In this document: piece by piece, positions 35,494-45,444 of the stretch
Layout of the letters: the number at the start of each line of letters is the position of its first letter
How positions within the stretch are numbered: position 1 is the first letter of the stretch
Origin: JASGTU01 sp963821815
Lineage (GTDB): Bacteria > Chloroflexota > Anaerolineae > Caldilineales > Caldilineaceae
Direction of reading: 5' to 3'
DNA: 64,000 nucleotides
NCBI GenBank assembly: GCA_963821815.1
Contig: CAWGFG010000002.1
Span: 248,001-312,000 of the forward strand
Made by a program: the position numbers and the translations under genes
The notes under the pieces: model-generated
What the model saw: only the letters and a program-made list of their open reading frames with translations
Told to the model about the DNA's origin: nothing
Database searches by the model: none

Positions 35494-37848
35494 CTATGGT
35501 GATTGTGCTGGCACGTCGACGGCGCCAAGCATTACCATATTGTTGGCCATAGTCTGCCCGCCGGTACCGAAAATGGACAATCTTTCCGCTCCATCGCTTG
35601 CCGAGTCGTAGAGCCCAACCCATACTTCGTAGCTGCCCGCGGTCATACCGTCCGGCATAGTAATGGCGACCTCGCTTATGATACTGTCCCCGACGCGCCA
35701 AAGTCTCGTGGGCAGGCGACCATTGGCAGGCGGCAGATCGTAGCCGGCTATGAACTCGCCCATGTCGTCCAATACGTGGACAAACGCCGTGTAATCAGTG
35801 CTAGGTGTGGCGGTCGCCTGCCACGCCACGGTAACGCTTAGCGGCTCGCTCGCTGAGACCGTTGCCGGCAACGTTATGCCGGTCAGGGCAATTCCATCCG
35901 CAAACTCAACCGACATAGGGTCGGTAATGTACTCATCTAGGTCCGGTGGATTGAGGGGCTCGATGACGATTTCGCCCATAAGCGGCGTGATGGAGTCGCC
36001 ACTCGTGTTAAGCGCAGACAACGGCAGCTTCTCATCGGACAGCGTGTCCGGGTCGACGAAGCCGATGTACAAGTTTGCTAGCAGCGGCGATCGGTCGTCA
36101 ATGCGTTGGTCCAAACGCAGCGCATACTCATCCGCATAAATTGCGTCCGGACTCCACAAGCTTGTTGGATTGCGCCCCCATCCCGGGTTTGACGTGATAT
36201 TTGCCAACACGTCTCCGTTTACACCCAGCAACTGAATGAAGAGTTGCAGGTCGTCGTCAAGTCGCCCGTCGGACGCTAGATACAGCGTCAGGGGAATTAC
36301 ATCGCCAGGGCGATAGCGTCTGTCCGGCGTTTCATACGCAAGCAGCCGTATAGACTGCTCATCTCCGTATGTGATGTCGGCTTCCGTAGCCGATTCGGGT
36401 ATGGCATCCGCTGGCGCAGGTGCGGCATAGGCGGCGGGGATAACGTACGCCGTTGCATAGATGGACATGGCGAGTAGAAGCGCCGGCAGCAATCCCCAAA
36501 GAAGTCCCTGAAGACGACGCGGCACCCGGCTAATCCAGAAGTTCAGGCTAATCACGATCCACACGGCAATGGCCGTTACGGCGGGGAAAAGTAGCCGACC
36601 TTGGCTGCCCAGCGCACGCATCATCCAGTAGAGCAACAAAGCGGATGAAAGGCCGATCCATACAAAGAGCATGAGCCGCACCTGTCCTTCAGTCCGCTTG
36701 ATTACGCTCCAGTGTTCACGGGCAAACGATGTGCCGACTGTCGCAATGGCGCCGACGATGGCAGTTACGGTCACCACATCCATGATGGTATAGAACCAGA
36801 CCGGCAGCAGGATGTTGAACCAGCCGAACAGTCCCCAGAAGGAATAGCGCAGACCGCGAAACTCGCGCCAGAAGTCGTCAATGTCCATCGAGTCGGTGCG
36901 CAAGCCGTTGAGTGCGATAAGGTGCTGTAGTCCGGTCCAGTCGCCATAGAGCGCCATATTGCGCCAATACCACCAGCCGGCAATCAGCAGCGCAGGAATG
37001 GCGGTGGCGATTGCAGCCGTGAAGAACAGTCGCCAGCTACGCTTCTGCCACGCGATGAACACTGCGACTCCGCTTGCCAGCACGACCAGGCCTAGCGCTT
37101 GTAACTTACTCAGTGCAGCGAGACCAAGCAGGACGCCGAGTATCATCCACTCATGCATCCGAACATCACGGTCCCGGTACCCCGTTAGGAGACGCGCCAG
37201 CCAGTACACAACTGCAGCCGACATCACAATCACCATGCTATCGTTTGTGAACGATGCGCTAATGAAGATGAATTGCGGCATGAAGGCAACCAGTACGAGG
37301 GCAACAACCGGCAACCAGTCACTGTTCGGAAACGCGAAATTCGCCGTCCCATAGAGTAGCAGTAGCGTACACGCACCCAGCACCAGAGAAAACCAGCGTC
37401 CGACGTGCAGTGCTAAGTTTGTACCCAATAACGGATGCCGCACGCTGCTGTACAGCATACGATTCTTATTGCCGGGGTAGAGCGGGTCGCCGATGTTGCC
37501 ACGCGGGTTCACAGCTGCCAGAGTATCAAAGTCCGATTGGTCGATCGGCGCGGTCAAGGCGCCGGTGATGATGTAATAGAGCGGCGCTTGACTGCCTTCT
37601 TGCTCCCACGGGCCGGTGCTGGACTCTCCCTGTACGGGCAGTCCATTGCCTGCGGCGACGTAACGTGCAAATGCATAGTGGTAAATCTCGTCAGGCGTCT
37701 CGAATGGCGGTACAACGATGCTGAACCAAATACCCATTACACCATACACCGAGAGTATCAGGATGAGCAGCACGTTTGGCGAAAAACGCAACGACCTCGG
37801 CTGTGATGGCGTATTTGGTGACAGCGTATCCTGATTCATGCTGCGCAT
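35494..37848 (-). CDS. DUF2142 membrane protein with two C-terminal beta domains (GT-C-like)
   Basis: 784 residues. An acidic pair in the first outer loop (PFETPDEIYHY, Asp53-Glu54) is typical of DUF2142/GT-C proteins. About 11 membrane helices run to roughly residue 480. Two beta-rich domains follow; the last has the pattern W..T....YTAFVHVLDDMGE..PT..W..G.....G.YEVWVGLYD, also found at the ends of the next two genes. Its ATG directly follows the stop codon of the upstream gene. Probably an outer-face sugar transferase; substrate unknown. Confidence 0.8.
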   Translation of the reverse strand: MRSMNQDTLSPNTPSQPRSLRFSPNVLLILILSVYGVMGIWFSIVVPPFETPDEIYHYAFARYVAAGNGLPVQGESSTGPWEQEGSQAPLYYIITGALTAPIDQSDFDTLAAVNPRGNIGDPLYPGNKNRMLYSSVRHPLLGTNLALHVGRWFSLVLGACTLLLLYGTANFAFPNSDWLPVVALVLVAFMPQFIFISASFTNDSMVIVMSAAVVYWLARLLTGYRDRDVRMHEWMILGVLLGLAALSKLQALGLVVLASGVAVFIAWQKRSWRLFFTAAIATAIPALLIAGWWYWRNMALYGDWTGLQHLIALNGLRTDSMDIDDFWREFRGLRYSFWGLFGWFNILLPVWFYTIMDVVTVTAIVGAIATVGTSFAREHWSVIKRTEGQVRLMLFVWIGLSSALLLYWMMRALGSQGRLLFPAVTAIAVWIVISLNFWISRVPRRLQGLLWGLLPALLLAMSIYATAYVIPAAYAAPAPADAIPESATEADITYGDEQSIRLLAYETPDRRYRPGDVIPLTLYLASDGRLDDDLQLFIQLLGVNGDVLANITSNPGWGRNPTSLWSPDAIYADEYALRLDQRIDDRSPLLANLYIGFVDPDTLSDEKLPLSALNTSGDSITPLMGEIVIEPLNPPDLDEYITDPMSVEFADGIALTGITLPATVSASEPLSVTVAWQATATPSTDYTAFVHVLDDMGEFIAGYDLPPANGRLPTRLWRVGDSIISEVAITMPDGMTAGSYEVWVGLYDSASDGAERLSIFGTGGQTMANNMVMLGAVDVPAQSP

Positions 37849-39927
37849 CTACTGCGGATCGTATGGGAATAGGGCTGTCGTGCTGTCGTCAGTTACCTGC
37901 ACATCACCGCTTTGTGTGACAGCTAATTTCTCCAGCGTTTCAGCGTCATAAACATTCAGCGCAAGGTGATACCGTTCCGGGTGCTCGACCAGGTCGGAAC
38001 GTATACTCCGCCAGTCCGTGGGCGGAAACTCACCATATTCCACAATGATCTTTCCCGGATCCCAGTAGGTTGTCGGCGTGGCGCCGGTATAGGGTTCGCG
38101 CTCGGTCATGACGATGACCTCTTCACTGCCGTCCTCGTGCGTCTGCACGAGCTGCAGAATGTACTTGTAACGGCGATCTGTTTTCTGCTCGGCTTCCCAG
38201 TAGAGCGTGTAGGGCAAGGCAACACGGGTCTGTGGCGGCTCGGCAACATTGTAGCCGTGCACGCGGATTGTGTCGCCGAAGACGAGTTCGGTCGGATGTT
38301 GCATCGTGTCCGGCACCGATTCGTAGACTGGAACTTCCGCCAGATACTGGTTGGCGTTTAGGTCGGAATGAGCGTAATAGGAGTTCTCCTGTACGAGAAA
38401 TAGATTGTCTTCCAACCAGGAAGCAACAACGCCTTCGCGGTCCAAGAATGGGTGCGTGCCCGATACAAGCATCCATATACGGTTGTATTCGGATGAGAGT
38501 TCGTCCAGGTTTTCGATCGTTTCCTGCAGCGGCGCGTGCAGCAGCGGAACCCCCACTACCCGCACTTCAGGGTTGTCGCCCGGCATCCCGTCCATGGTGG
38601 CAGCCGGCAGATAGTAAGCGAAAACGCGCCACGCAAACGGCGAATTGATCAGGACCAGGTCGCCGGCCGCGATACGATTGTCCATTTCGGCCCCCAGACG
38701 CGCATAGTCATCGTTGCGATATTCCTCCAGCCGAAAGTAGTTCACCGTGCTGTAAACATTGGCGCCTATGAGCGCCACAGTTAGCACCATGCCTAGCCAC
38801 CGCTGCTTCTGCCATGCAACACCAAGCCCGGCTCCAACTAGCACAATCCATGGCCCAACGATCAAGCTTAGATGCCGAGCAGTCATGTACACCGGGTGGA
38901 ACTGATCCGCAATGGCGATACCGACCACGGGCACGATCACCATAGCGACTGGAACCCATCCCTCTGCTTGCCGTGCGTCACGGTTGCGCACTGCGTAGAT
39001 GGCGCCCGCCAGCCCTACCAAGCCGAATAGCACATCCACGTAGATTACCCGCTGGACATCGACGCTCAGGCCCATGCTATAGGCGTTCAATACGTCGCGC
39101 AACAGGACCTCCAGCGGCACATGGCTGAAGTTGGCGCCGGCTTGCTGCTGAACGATGATCAGCCAGAACGCAGCCGCGATAAAGATCGCGCCGGCGATCA
39201 GCAGACCGGCTGAAAGCGCCACAGCAAATCGCGGTCTGTCTCGATATAGACTGCGAAAGATCAACACCGCGTGGACGGGAAGTAGCAGGACCGCATAGTA
39301 GTGCGTTGCCAGGAAGGCCAGTCCCGTGATGATATAGGCGACGATCCAAAGCCACGGCTTCCGTCGAATAGTTGTGTTGGGGTCGTGCCGTTCCGTGGCG
39401 CGAAGTAGCGTATAGGTGCTGAGAATGGCCAGCAAAGCCCACAGCGAGTAGGGGCGCGCCTCCTGCCCAAACCACAACAGGAAGGGACTGACTGCGGCTA
39501 GGCTCGCAGCCCAGAGCCATGTGCTGCCAGGTAATACCCTTCGTCGCGAATACAGCCGAGCAAAGACGGTCACCGCCGCCACCATTGACGTCGTCGCCGC
39601 GGCTGAAACGAATCGTAGAACGAACTCGTCGTTGCCTGCCATGCGCAACAAGATCGCGTCAAGCAGAAAATAGAAAAATGGGTGCTGGTCGGTCGTGGGT
39701 ACTTGTGTGCGTCCGTCGGATAGAACGATGGTATTCTTCAACAGCGGTGGAAGCGATGATTCCGCTCGCTGTAAGGTGAGGCTTTCGTCCCACCATAGAC
39801 TCTCATCGCCGAGCGTTAGTGTCGTCCTCGCAAACGCAGCCAAGATCAACATGAGTAAGAGCAATCGCAGCCACTGATCTCGTATAACCTTCTGCGATGC
39901 GACTCGTGCCTCGACGACGCTGCTCAT
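37849..39927 (-). CDS. GT39-family membrane glycosyltransferase with C-terminal beta domain
   Basis: 692 residues. The catalytic acidic pair of PMT/ArnT-type enzymes is in WWDESLT (Asp47-Glu48), followed by the expected DQHPFFYFLLDAI segment. About 10-12 helices, then a periplasmic part from residue ~400 that ends in a beta domain (YTLYWEAEQ... PTTYWDPGK). Such enzymes use polyprenyl-phosphate sugars as donors. It overlaps the upstream gene by 4 nt and abuts the next with no gap. Confidence 0.87.
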   Translation of the reverse strand: MSSVVEARVASQKVIRDQWLRLLLLMLILAAFARTTLTLGDESLWWDESLTLQRAESSLPPLLKNTIVLSDGRTQVPTTDQHPFFYFLLDAILLRMAGNDEFVLRFVSAAATTSMVAAVTVFARLYSRRRVLPGSTWLWAASLAAVSPFLLWFGQEARPYSLWALLAILSTYTLLRATERHDPNTTIRRKPWLWIVAYIITGLAFLATHYYAVLLLPVHAVLIFRSLYRDRPRFAVALSAGLLIAGAIFIAAAFWLIIVQQQAGANFSHVPLEVLLRDVLNAYSMGLSVDVQRVIYVDVLFGLVGLAGAIYAVRNRDARQAEGWVPVAMVIVPVVGIAIADQFHPVYMTARHLSLIVGPWIVLVGAGLGVAWQKQRWLGMVLTVALIGANVYSTVNYFRLEEYRNDDYARLGAEMDNRIAAGDLVLINSPFAWRVFAYYLPAATMDGMPGDNPEVRVVGVPLLHAPLQETIENLDELSSEYNRIWMLVSGTHPFLDREGVVASWLEDNLFLVQENSYYAHSDLNANQYLAEVPVYESVPDTMQHPTELVFGDTIRVHGYNVAEPPQTRVALPYTLYWEAEQKTDRRYKYILQLVQTHEDGSEEVIVMTEREPYTGATPTTYWDPGKIIVEYGEFPPTDWRSIRSDLVEHPERYHLALNVYDAETLEKLAVTQSGDVQVTDDSTTALFPYDPQ

Positions 39928-41867
39928 TCGCTCTCCGGCGCTTGCTCATTCACCTGCACTTCACCGATAGGAACGTCGATTCCCTGTGCAGTATCGACAG
40001 GACTACCTGAATACGGATCGTACAGGCGTAGCGTAACGGTATAGCGTCCACTGGCCAAATCGTCCGGCAAGACGAGGCCATACTGATCCATCGCCGGAGC
40101 GTCGACAAACCAGACATTGGTTGGCGCAAACCAGTTCTGCGGCACATAGTCATAGGCGGTGATCTCAACACCGTTCTCATCCCGCAGCCGTAGGCTGAAC
40201 TTGTACTCGGGCGCCTGAGCATGCGTGAACCAGCGTGTACGCACCCGCACCAGATCGCCCGTCGCATGCGGTCCCGGATCCACAGCGTAGGCTGTTAGCT
40301 CCAGTGCATCACCGAAATACAGCGAAAGCAGGGTTTCATCCAGTGGCACAGTGTCCAGCGCGACGAGCTGCGTTCGGATGTCGTTGTGATAGTCTGCTGC
40401 CGCGGCGAAGCCACGCGTCGCCAGCCAGACCTGCACCGGTCCCGGCGTCTTAAAATAAAGAACCTCCCATACTCTATCTGCGCCTACGGTTATCTCTTCC
40501 ATGGCCTCGGCTACCGCTTCATCCGATTGCCCCTCCAACCAGCGCAGGTCAACAACAGGTGCGTCGCCGCTGTAGTAATGGTTGAAGACCAGGTCCGGAT
40601 CCGGCCCGTCCACGATTACTATGTCGCCGGCTTTCAAGCGTGACTGAATCTGTTGTGCGGCGGCACGAAAATCCGGCTTATGCACTGACGCGTCATTGTA
40701 TAGTCGATTCAGCGCCAGTCCGTTTACCGCAACCAGCGTGAACGTGATCAGCCAGGGCAGGTACTGCACAATGCTGACAGCAGGCGCCATGGTCGGCTCG
40801 CCTGAGCGGGTGCGGAACCACCACGTCGGATCGGTGGCAGAGATACCGCCTGCCGCCAATAGCATCAATGGCGCACTCAGGAAAATTGTGTAGCGCACGT
40901 GAAAGTCAGGTTGGCGCACAATGAGCAGCCACGTGAGCAGAACAGAAGTCACAGCTACAGTGGTGAGAAACAAACCAGTGTCCGACTTGCGCCATGTCCA
41001 GGCGGTTGCGCCTACAATCATAAAGGCTAGGTAAATCCACGGAATCCACGTCGCCAACTGTGGCGGCATTGTGACGCCGGCGGTATACGCCTGCAGCAGC
41101 AACCAGGGAGCTTCATTCGGATTCATGGGCGGTCGCCAACCGGAAAACCCGAACACGCCAAGCGAGTGCGACATCCACGGTAAGTAGAAGAGGAATACAG
41201 TTAACCCCGCCGCCGCCCAATAGAAGAATGTGCGCAGGTTGCGCCGAAGCAGTAGCCACAGCAGCATCACCACGATATGTACCATGGGCACGAGGAAGCC
41301 AAAATGGTGAATATAGATCGATGCCGTTGTGCTCAGCACATAGCCGATCCACACCGACACAGATGGGCCTCGCGTCAACAGCAACCACAAGCACCACGTG
41401 GAGAGCGCGCCGGCAATCAATAGCCAACTGTACATGCGCGCTTCCTGAGAATACCAAACCTGGAACGAGTTGGTCGCCACTAGCGTCGCCACGACTAGGC
41501 CCGCGCGCCGGCTGCCGAAGTCTATGCCCATGCGCAGCATGAGTGGGACGGCGAAAACACCTGCCAGCAGCGACAGATAGCGAATCGCAAAATCCGACTG
41601 GCCAACCAGCAGCATCCAGTAGTGCAACAGCATAAAATAGCCAGGCGCATGCTCCACGGGCATCGCTGCCAGCATCTGCGGCACAGGTTGTACGCTGCGA
41701 AGAATGCTGATGCCCTCGTCGCTGATCAGGCTCTGATAACCGAGATGGTAGGCGCGCAGTCCAAACGCGGCCAGGATAGTGACGAGCGCGTAGAACCGTG
41801 CAGTTGCCGGCAATGCAAGGTGGCCAGGACTGGACTCGCTAGGGTTGGGACTCGTAGAGACGGACAT
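39924..41867 (-). CDS. GT39-family membrane glycosyltransferase with C-terminal beta domain
   Basis: 647 residues from ATG 41867; a longer form from 41954 would add 29 Arg-rich residues and overlap the GT4 gene further. The acidic pair is in LISDEGIS (Asp50-Glu51). Many helices, then a soluble part from residue ~400 ending in a beta domain (YKFSLRLRDENG, GLVLPDDLASGRYTVTLRLYD). Same architecture as the next gene, so a paralogue. It overlaps the upstream GT4 gene by about 29 nt and the next by 4 nt. Confidence 0.86.
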   Translation of the reverse strand: MSVSTSPNPSESSPGHLALPATARFYALVTILAAFGLRAYHLGYQSLISDEGISILRSVQPVPQMLAAMPVEHAPGYFMLLHYWMLLVGQSDFAIRYLSLLAGVFAVPLMLRMGIDFGSRRAGLVVATLVATNSFQVWYSQEARMYSWLLIAGALSTWCLWLLLTRGPSVSVWIGYVLSTTASIYIHHFGFLVPMVHIVVMLLWLLLRRNLRTFFYWAAAGLTVFLFYLPWMSHSLGVFGFSGWRPPMNPNEAPWLLLQAYTAGVTMPPQLATWIPWIYLAFMIVGATAWTWRKSDTGLFLTTVAVTSVLLTWLLIVRQPDFHVRYTIFLSAPLMLLAAGGISATDPTWWFRTRSGEPTMAPAVSIVQYLPWLITFTLVAVNGLALNRLYNDASVHKPDFRAAAQQIQSRLKAGDIVIVDGPDPDLVFNHYYSGDAPVVDLRWLEGQSDEAVAEAMEEITVGADRVWEVLYFKTPGPVQVWLATRGFAAAADYHNDIRTQLVALDTVPLDETLLSLYFGDALELTAYAVDPGPHATGDLVRVRTRWFTHAQAPEYKFSLRLRDENGVEITAYDYVPQNWFAPTNVWFVDAPAMDQYGLVLPDDLASGRYTVTLRLYDPYSGSPVDTAQGIDVPIGEVQVNEQAPESE

Positions 41868-43041
41868 GGCGTCTCGCAATCTCCTCCCATGTAAACTGCT
41901 TACTCGCCTCCAGCGCCCCCTGTCGAATGCGATCGGCGTAGGAACCATCCTCAATCAGGTGTAGTACTGCGTTTGCCGTCTCTGTGGGATTACGCGGCGA
42001 AACGTAAACGATACTCTGATCGTCCTCAAGCTCCGGAATTAGACTTTCCGGACGCGTGGTCACGATGGCACATCCGTGCGCCAGTCCCGCCATTAGGGTT
42101 CCTCGCCGCAGGCTCGCACCGTCTTCGTACGGCATCACCAGCACATCGGCTGCGTTCAGCATACGGCTGACCTCGTGGTCGTCTAGGCGGCCCGTCCATT
42201 GAACCGCATCCCCTAGCTTGAGGCTGTCAATCCGTCTCTCTACCTCCTGAAGATAGCTGTGGTTGGTCGGGTCACTGGCGCCGACACGCTCGCCGATCAT
42301 GAGCAGACGCGTGCTGGGAATGCGCTCCCGCACCTGCGCCAATGCGTCGACGAGTGTCATACCGCCTTTGCTACGATTCAGAAAGCCAAAGTAGGCTATC
42401 AGGGCATCACTGTCTGCCATGCCGAGTTCGCGCATTGTGGACGCACGTTCTATGCGCCTGTCGATGCTGGCTTCTGGGCCGCGGATATTGCTGCCAATGA
42501 GTATGCTCACAAGCTGATTCGGTACACCGTCGAGTTGCTGACGATCGCCCGCATTGGTCACGATCGTCAGATCGGCCATCTTTGCAGGGCGCTCCATTAC
42601 GGTTTTGCGCAGGTGCGATCCCGCTTTTGGAAAGAGGTAGGGCGCCAGCAGATCGTGGTAGGTCCAGGCGACATGAACATCCCTACGCCGCCACCGACCT
42701 GGCGCCAAATTGATGCACGGGTTCATTCCATACGCGGCTGTCTGGTACTGCACGTGAATCCAGTCGGCGCCGATACGCTGTGCCAATTGTGGGATAGAGC
42801 GCCAGATTTGCCAGCCCCATCTGCCGATAACCGGATAGACGTTCACCGCTTCTGTCGCATCAATAGTAGCGATGGCTTCTTGAATCGTCTCGGATGTGAC
42901 TACGCTCGCTTGCCAGCCTGCCTCCACCACGGCGCTGGCAAGTCGTTCTGTATAGGCGCCCACGCCGCCCGACATCGGAGGGTATTCGCCAGTCACGTAG
43001 AGCACGTGTCGCGATTTCCGTCGCTCATCACTACGTTTCAT
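41839..43041 (-). CDS. Glycosyltransferase family 4
   Basis: 400 residues, GT-B fold. N-terminal YVTGEYPPMSGGVGAYTERL glycine loop; C-terminal hinge YFGFLNRSKGGMTLVDAL and a shortened donor motif (MPYEDGASLRRGTLMAGLAHG) in which the first catalytic-site Glu is retained but the second is replaced by a Thr/Leu context. Likely transfers sugar in the cytoplasm. It starts 2 nt before the end of the GNAT gene, within a long minus-strand block. Confidence 0.85.
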   Translation of the reverse strand: MKRSDERRKSRHVLYVTGEYPPMSGGVGAYTERLASAVVEAGWQASVVTSETIQEAIATIDATEAVNVYPVIGRWGWQIWRSIPQLAQRIGADWIHVQYQTAAYGMNPCINLAPGRWRRRDVHVAWTYHDLLAPYLFPKAGSHLRKTVMERPAKMADLTIVTNAGDRQQLDGVPNQLVSILIGSNIRGPEASIDRRIERASTMRELGMADSDALIAYFGFLNRSKGGMTLVDALAQVRERIPSTRLLMIGERVGASDPTNHSYLQEVERRIDSLKLGDAVQWTGRLDDHEVSRMLNAADVLVMPYEDGASLRRGTLMAGLAHGCAIVTTRPESLIPELEDDQSIVYVSPRNPTETANAVLHLIEDGSYADRIRQGALEASKQFTWEEIARRHVRLYESQP

Positions 43042-43043
43042 GG

Positions 43044-43979
43044 CTATTCACTTAACGATTGCTCCAACGTGTATCCGCGGTAGTTCTGCTCGAGAAATCC
43101 CAGCTCTGCCAGTAGATTCTGGGCAGCCGCGTGCTCATGTGAAACGAACGCCGCCATGGTTGGTACGCCCGACAACGTTGCATCGTTGATCACGCGGCGC
43201 ACCAGCCAGCCGCCAATTCGGCGTCGTCGCCAGTCCTTCGCCACAGTGAAATCCACCAGATGTGCGAAAGGCTCGAAAGCTTCCCTTTCGTTTGGCCGGC
43301 GCAGCAGACAGCGTGCACGGCCCACCCACTCGGTCCGCCTATAGTAGATGTCGTAGACTCGGTCGTGCTGTGGCCCGCGAAATGCGATGCTTAATTCACT
43401 TGCCGGTACGGATTCTTCCATAGGTGACTGCAGCGAACGCTGTAAAAGATAGTACCGGCTGATGAACTGGAATCCGGCATTCGTCAACATGCGCACATGT
43501 TCTCCCCAGTCTCCCGGCAGTACGCCAGCGCCCGACTGAAACGAGGGATACCCTGTGCTGATGTGAAAGGCCTTCACATAGCCGACGCCGGCTGCTTTCC
43601 AAAACTGGACCACGCGCTGAAAGAGCAGTTGACTCACATCCTGAATCAGGTCTTCACGTTCTGGCAATGCCAAAAAGCGCACAAGCCCAACCGGCTCGTA
43701 GTCCGGTAGTTCGCTGCTGTCGCTGTCATGGCCCGACGCCAGGTCAAGAAAGCCGACCAGTTCACCGGCACGCCATGCGCCGATCTGCAGATGTCGTTGC
43801 CAGCGCGCCGGGTAGACTGTGGGTGGCTCTGCTGTGCTGACCTCTTGTTCGAAGTGCGACACGTCCATGGGCCGACTGAACGGTGCAGTTTCCATCACGC
43901 GAGCAATCATTGCAGCAGCAGCCCCGTGGTCATTCTGTCGCAGCGGGCGTGCTGAGAGTTGTGGGACAACTGGGATCAT
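43044..43979 (-). CDS. GNAT-family acetyltransferase-like protein
   Basis: 311 residues, about twice a single GNAT domain. The C-terminal half has the acetyl-CoA loop-like VAKDWRRRRIGGWLVRRVI (R/Q-x-x-G-x-G/A pattern) and LAELGFLEQNYRGY closing strands. The N-terminal half looks like a degenerate second GNAT repeat. It may acetylate a sugar or amino sugar for the glycan built by this block, or another small molecule. 4-nt overlap with the small membrane protein gene upstream. Confidence 0.72.
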   Translation of the reverse strand: MIPVVPQLSARPLRQNDHGAAAAMIARVMETAPFSRPMDVSHFEQEVSTAEPPTVYPARWQRHLQIGAWRAGELVGFLDLASGHDSDSSELPDYEPVGLVRFLALPEREDLIQDVSQLLFQRVVQFWKAAGVGYVKAFHISTGYPSFQSGAGVLPGDWGEHVRMLTNAGFQFISRYYLLQRSLQSPMEESVPASELSIAFRGPQHDRVYDIYYRRTEWVGRARCLLRRPNEREAFEPFAHLVDFTVAKDWRRRRIGGWLVRRVINDATLSGVPTMAAFVSHEHAAAQNLLAELGFLEQNYRGYTLEQSLSE

Positions 43980-44395
43980 TGCGGCGTCTTCTCCTGCAGC
44001 AGCGAAAAAAGCTGCTCCTGGTTCTGCATGGCAGGCAAGTTCAATGACACCGCGGAATCAAGATCTAGCAGACCGCTATTTTCTCGTGGATGGTAGTTCA
44101 CAACCACCGTTTGCAATGTACGTCCTTCTTCAAATACATCAATGATCTGCCCGAAATCGACGATCTTGTCCTGGGCAAATGGTGCATGTAGCGCGAAACG
44201 AGTCTCCTCCACTGTCAATGCGAAGAGGCTCATGTAGCTAGTCCAGGCGCACAGACCGACGCAAACAGACAAGAACAGTAATGCGCCAACTTCGACGCCA
44301 TCGCGCAGGTCCCAAACAAACAGAGCAACTAGCACTAGTGACGCGAACGCCAGTAGTCGATAAATCGGTTGTGGTCGGTATAGTGTCTTCATCAA
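43976..44395 (-). CDS. Small membrane protein, PH-like domain possible
   Basis: 139 residues. Two close hydrophobic helices near the N-terminus (about 14-65) are followed by a beta-rich part (TVEETRFALHAPF, KIVDFGQIIDVFEEG). This resembles bacterial PH-domain membrane proteins, but I cannot be sure. Translationally coupled to the GNAT gene (4-nt overlap). Function unknown. Confidence 0.6.
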   Translation of the reverse strand: MMKTLYRPQPIYRLLAFASLVLVALFVWDLRDGVEVGALLFLSVCVGLCAWTSYMSLFALTVEETRFALHAPFAQDKIVDFGQIIDVFEEGRTLQTVVVNYHPRENSGLLDLDSAVSLNLPAMQNQEQLFSLLQEKTPQ

Positions 44396-44440
44396 ATGGT
44401 TACGGATTCCAGCCGAGCGGCTGCTGAGTAATTCACAAGT

Positions 44441-45439
44441 CTACTGCTGCAGATCCGCGTAGCGGTTGGCTACCCGCCACGGCGCCACTGTGGGTGACAC
44501 TGCCGCACGCCAATTGTCCACATCCCGAAAGCGCCTCTGGATATCGCGACGCTTGCCAAGAAAGTAAGGCAGCTTGGCCATTCCCGCCATGCGACCTCGC
44601 AGCGTAACTCCGTCCCGATGCTGCACGGTCCCGTAGAGTGTGGCTGCCAAGTCATATGTGACGATGCCGGCTAAATGCCGCATCAGGACACGGATTGGAT
44701 AGTTCTTGGCGATCAACCATACTTTGTTTCGTCCCAATAGGTAGCGCTTCACAGGAGAACTATCCCCCAGTGTAGCCGAATGCACGTGCAATGCCCGCGC
44801 TTTCGGCTGAACCATAGCTTCATATCCGGCTAGGCGCGCTCGCCAAGCCAGGTCGACGTCTTCTAAATAGGCAAAGAAGTCGCCGTCGAAAAGGCCAATA
44901 CGATTGAGCATATGGCGCGAATAGAGCGCGGCCCCGGCGCAAGGACCGAATACCGGCTCAATATCCGCTTCCACCGGCGAGTCCATTTCGCCTCCGCGCC
45001 GGTCCCAGGCAATACCCATATGGTCCATCGCGATGCCGGTCGAGTCAATCTGTTGCGGGTTCTGTAGCCTCAGTAGCTTCGAAGCCACCATGCCTGCGCC
45101 AGCGCTGCTCTCCACTGCGATGAGCATCTGCTCCAACCAGTCCGCTTCCGGCCGCGTGTCGTTGTTCAACGTGGCAACCCATGGCGCGCTGCCAGACACG
45201 ATTCCCTGGTTTGTAGCCGGACCGAATCCGCGATTTATCGAGTTGCAGATAACACTTAAGCTGAAGGGTAGCTGCCCCTGGACCGCCTGCAGTATCTTAC
45301 GCGATGAGTCCACAGAACCATTGTCAACGACGAACAACTCGAAATTGGATTCGGTCTGCGCTGTCAGATGCTGCAGGAGCGACGGCAGATGATGCGCGCC
45401 ATTATGATTGACCACGACAATGCTTGCGTACGGCTGCAT
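44441..45439 (-). CDS. Family 2 glycosyltransferase (rhamnosyltransferase-like)
   Basis: 332 residues. GT-A fold with VVDNGSVDSS near residue 36, the metal-binding LNNDTRP near 90 and the catalytic-region FAYLEDVDLAWRARL near 190. This set is common in rhamnosyl and related transferases. No membrane helix is obvious apart from a weakly hydrophobic C-terminal stretch, so it acts at the cytoplasmic face. It begins 5 nt after the upstream GT4 gene. Confidence 0.88.
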   Translation of the reverse strand: MQPYASIVVVNHNGAHHLPSLLQHLTAQTESNFELFVVDNGSVDSSRKILQAVQGQLPFSLSVICNSINRGFGPATNQGIVSGSAPWVATLNNDTRPEADWLEQMLIAVESSAGAGMVASKLLRLQNPQQIDSTGIAMDHMGIAWDRRGGEMDSPVEADIEPVFGPCAGAALYSRHMLNRIGLFDGDFFAYLEDVDLAWRARLAGYEAMVQPKARALHVHSATLGDSSPVKRYLLGRNKVWLIAKNYPIRVLMRHLAGIVTYDLAATLYGTVQHRDGVTLRGRMAGMAKLPYFLGKRRDIQRRFRDVDNWRAAVSPTVAPWRVANRYADLQQ

Positions 45440-45444
45440 GACGC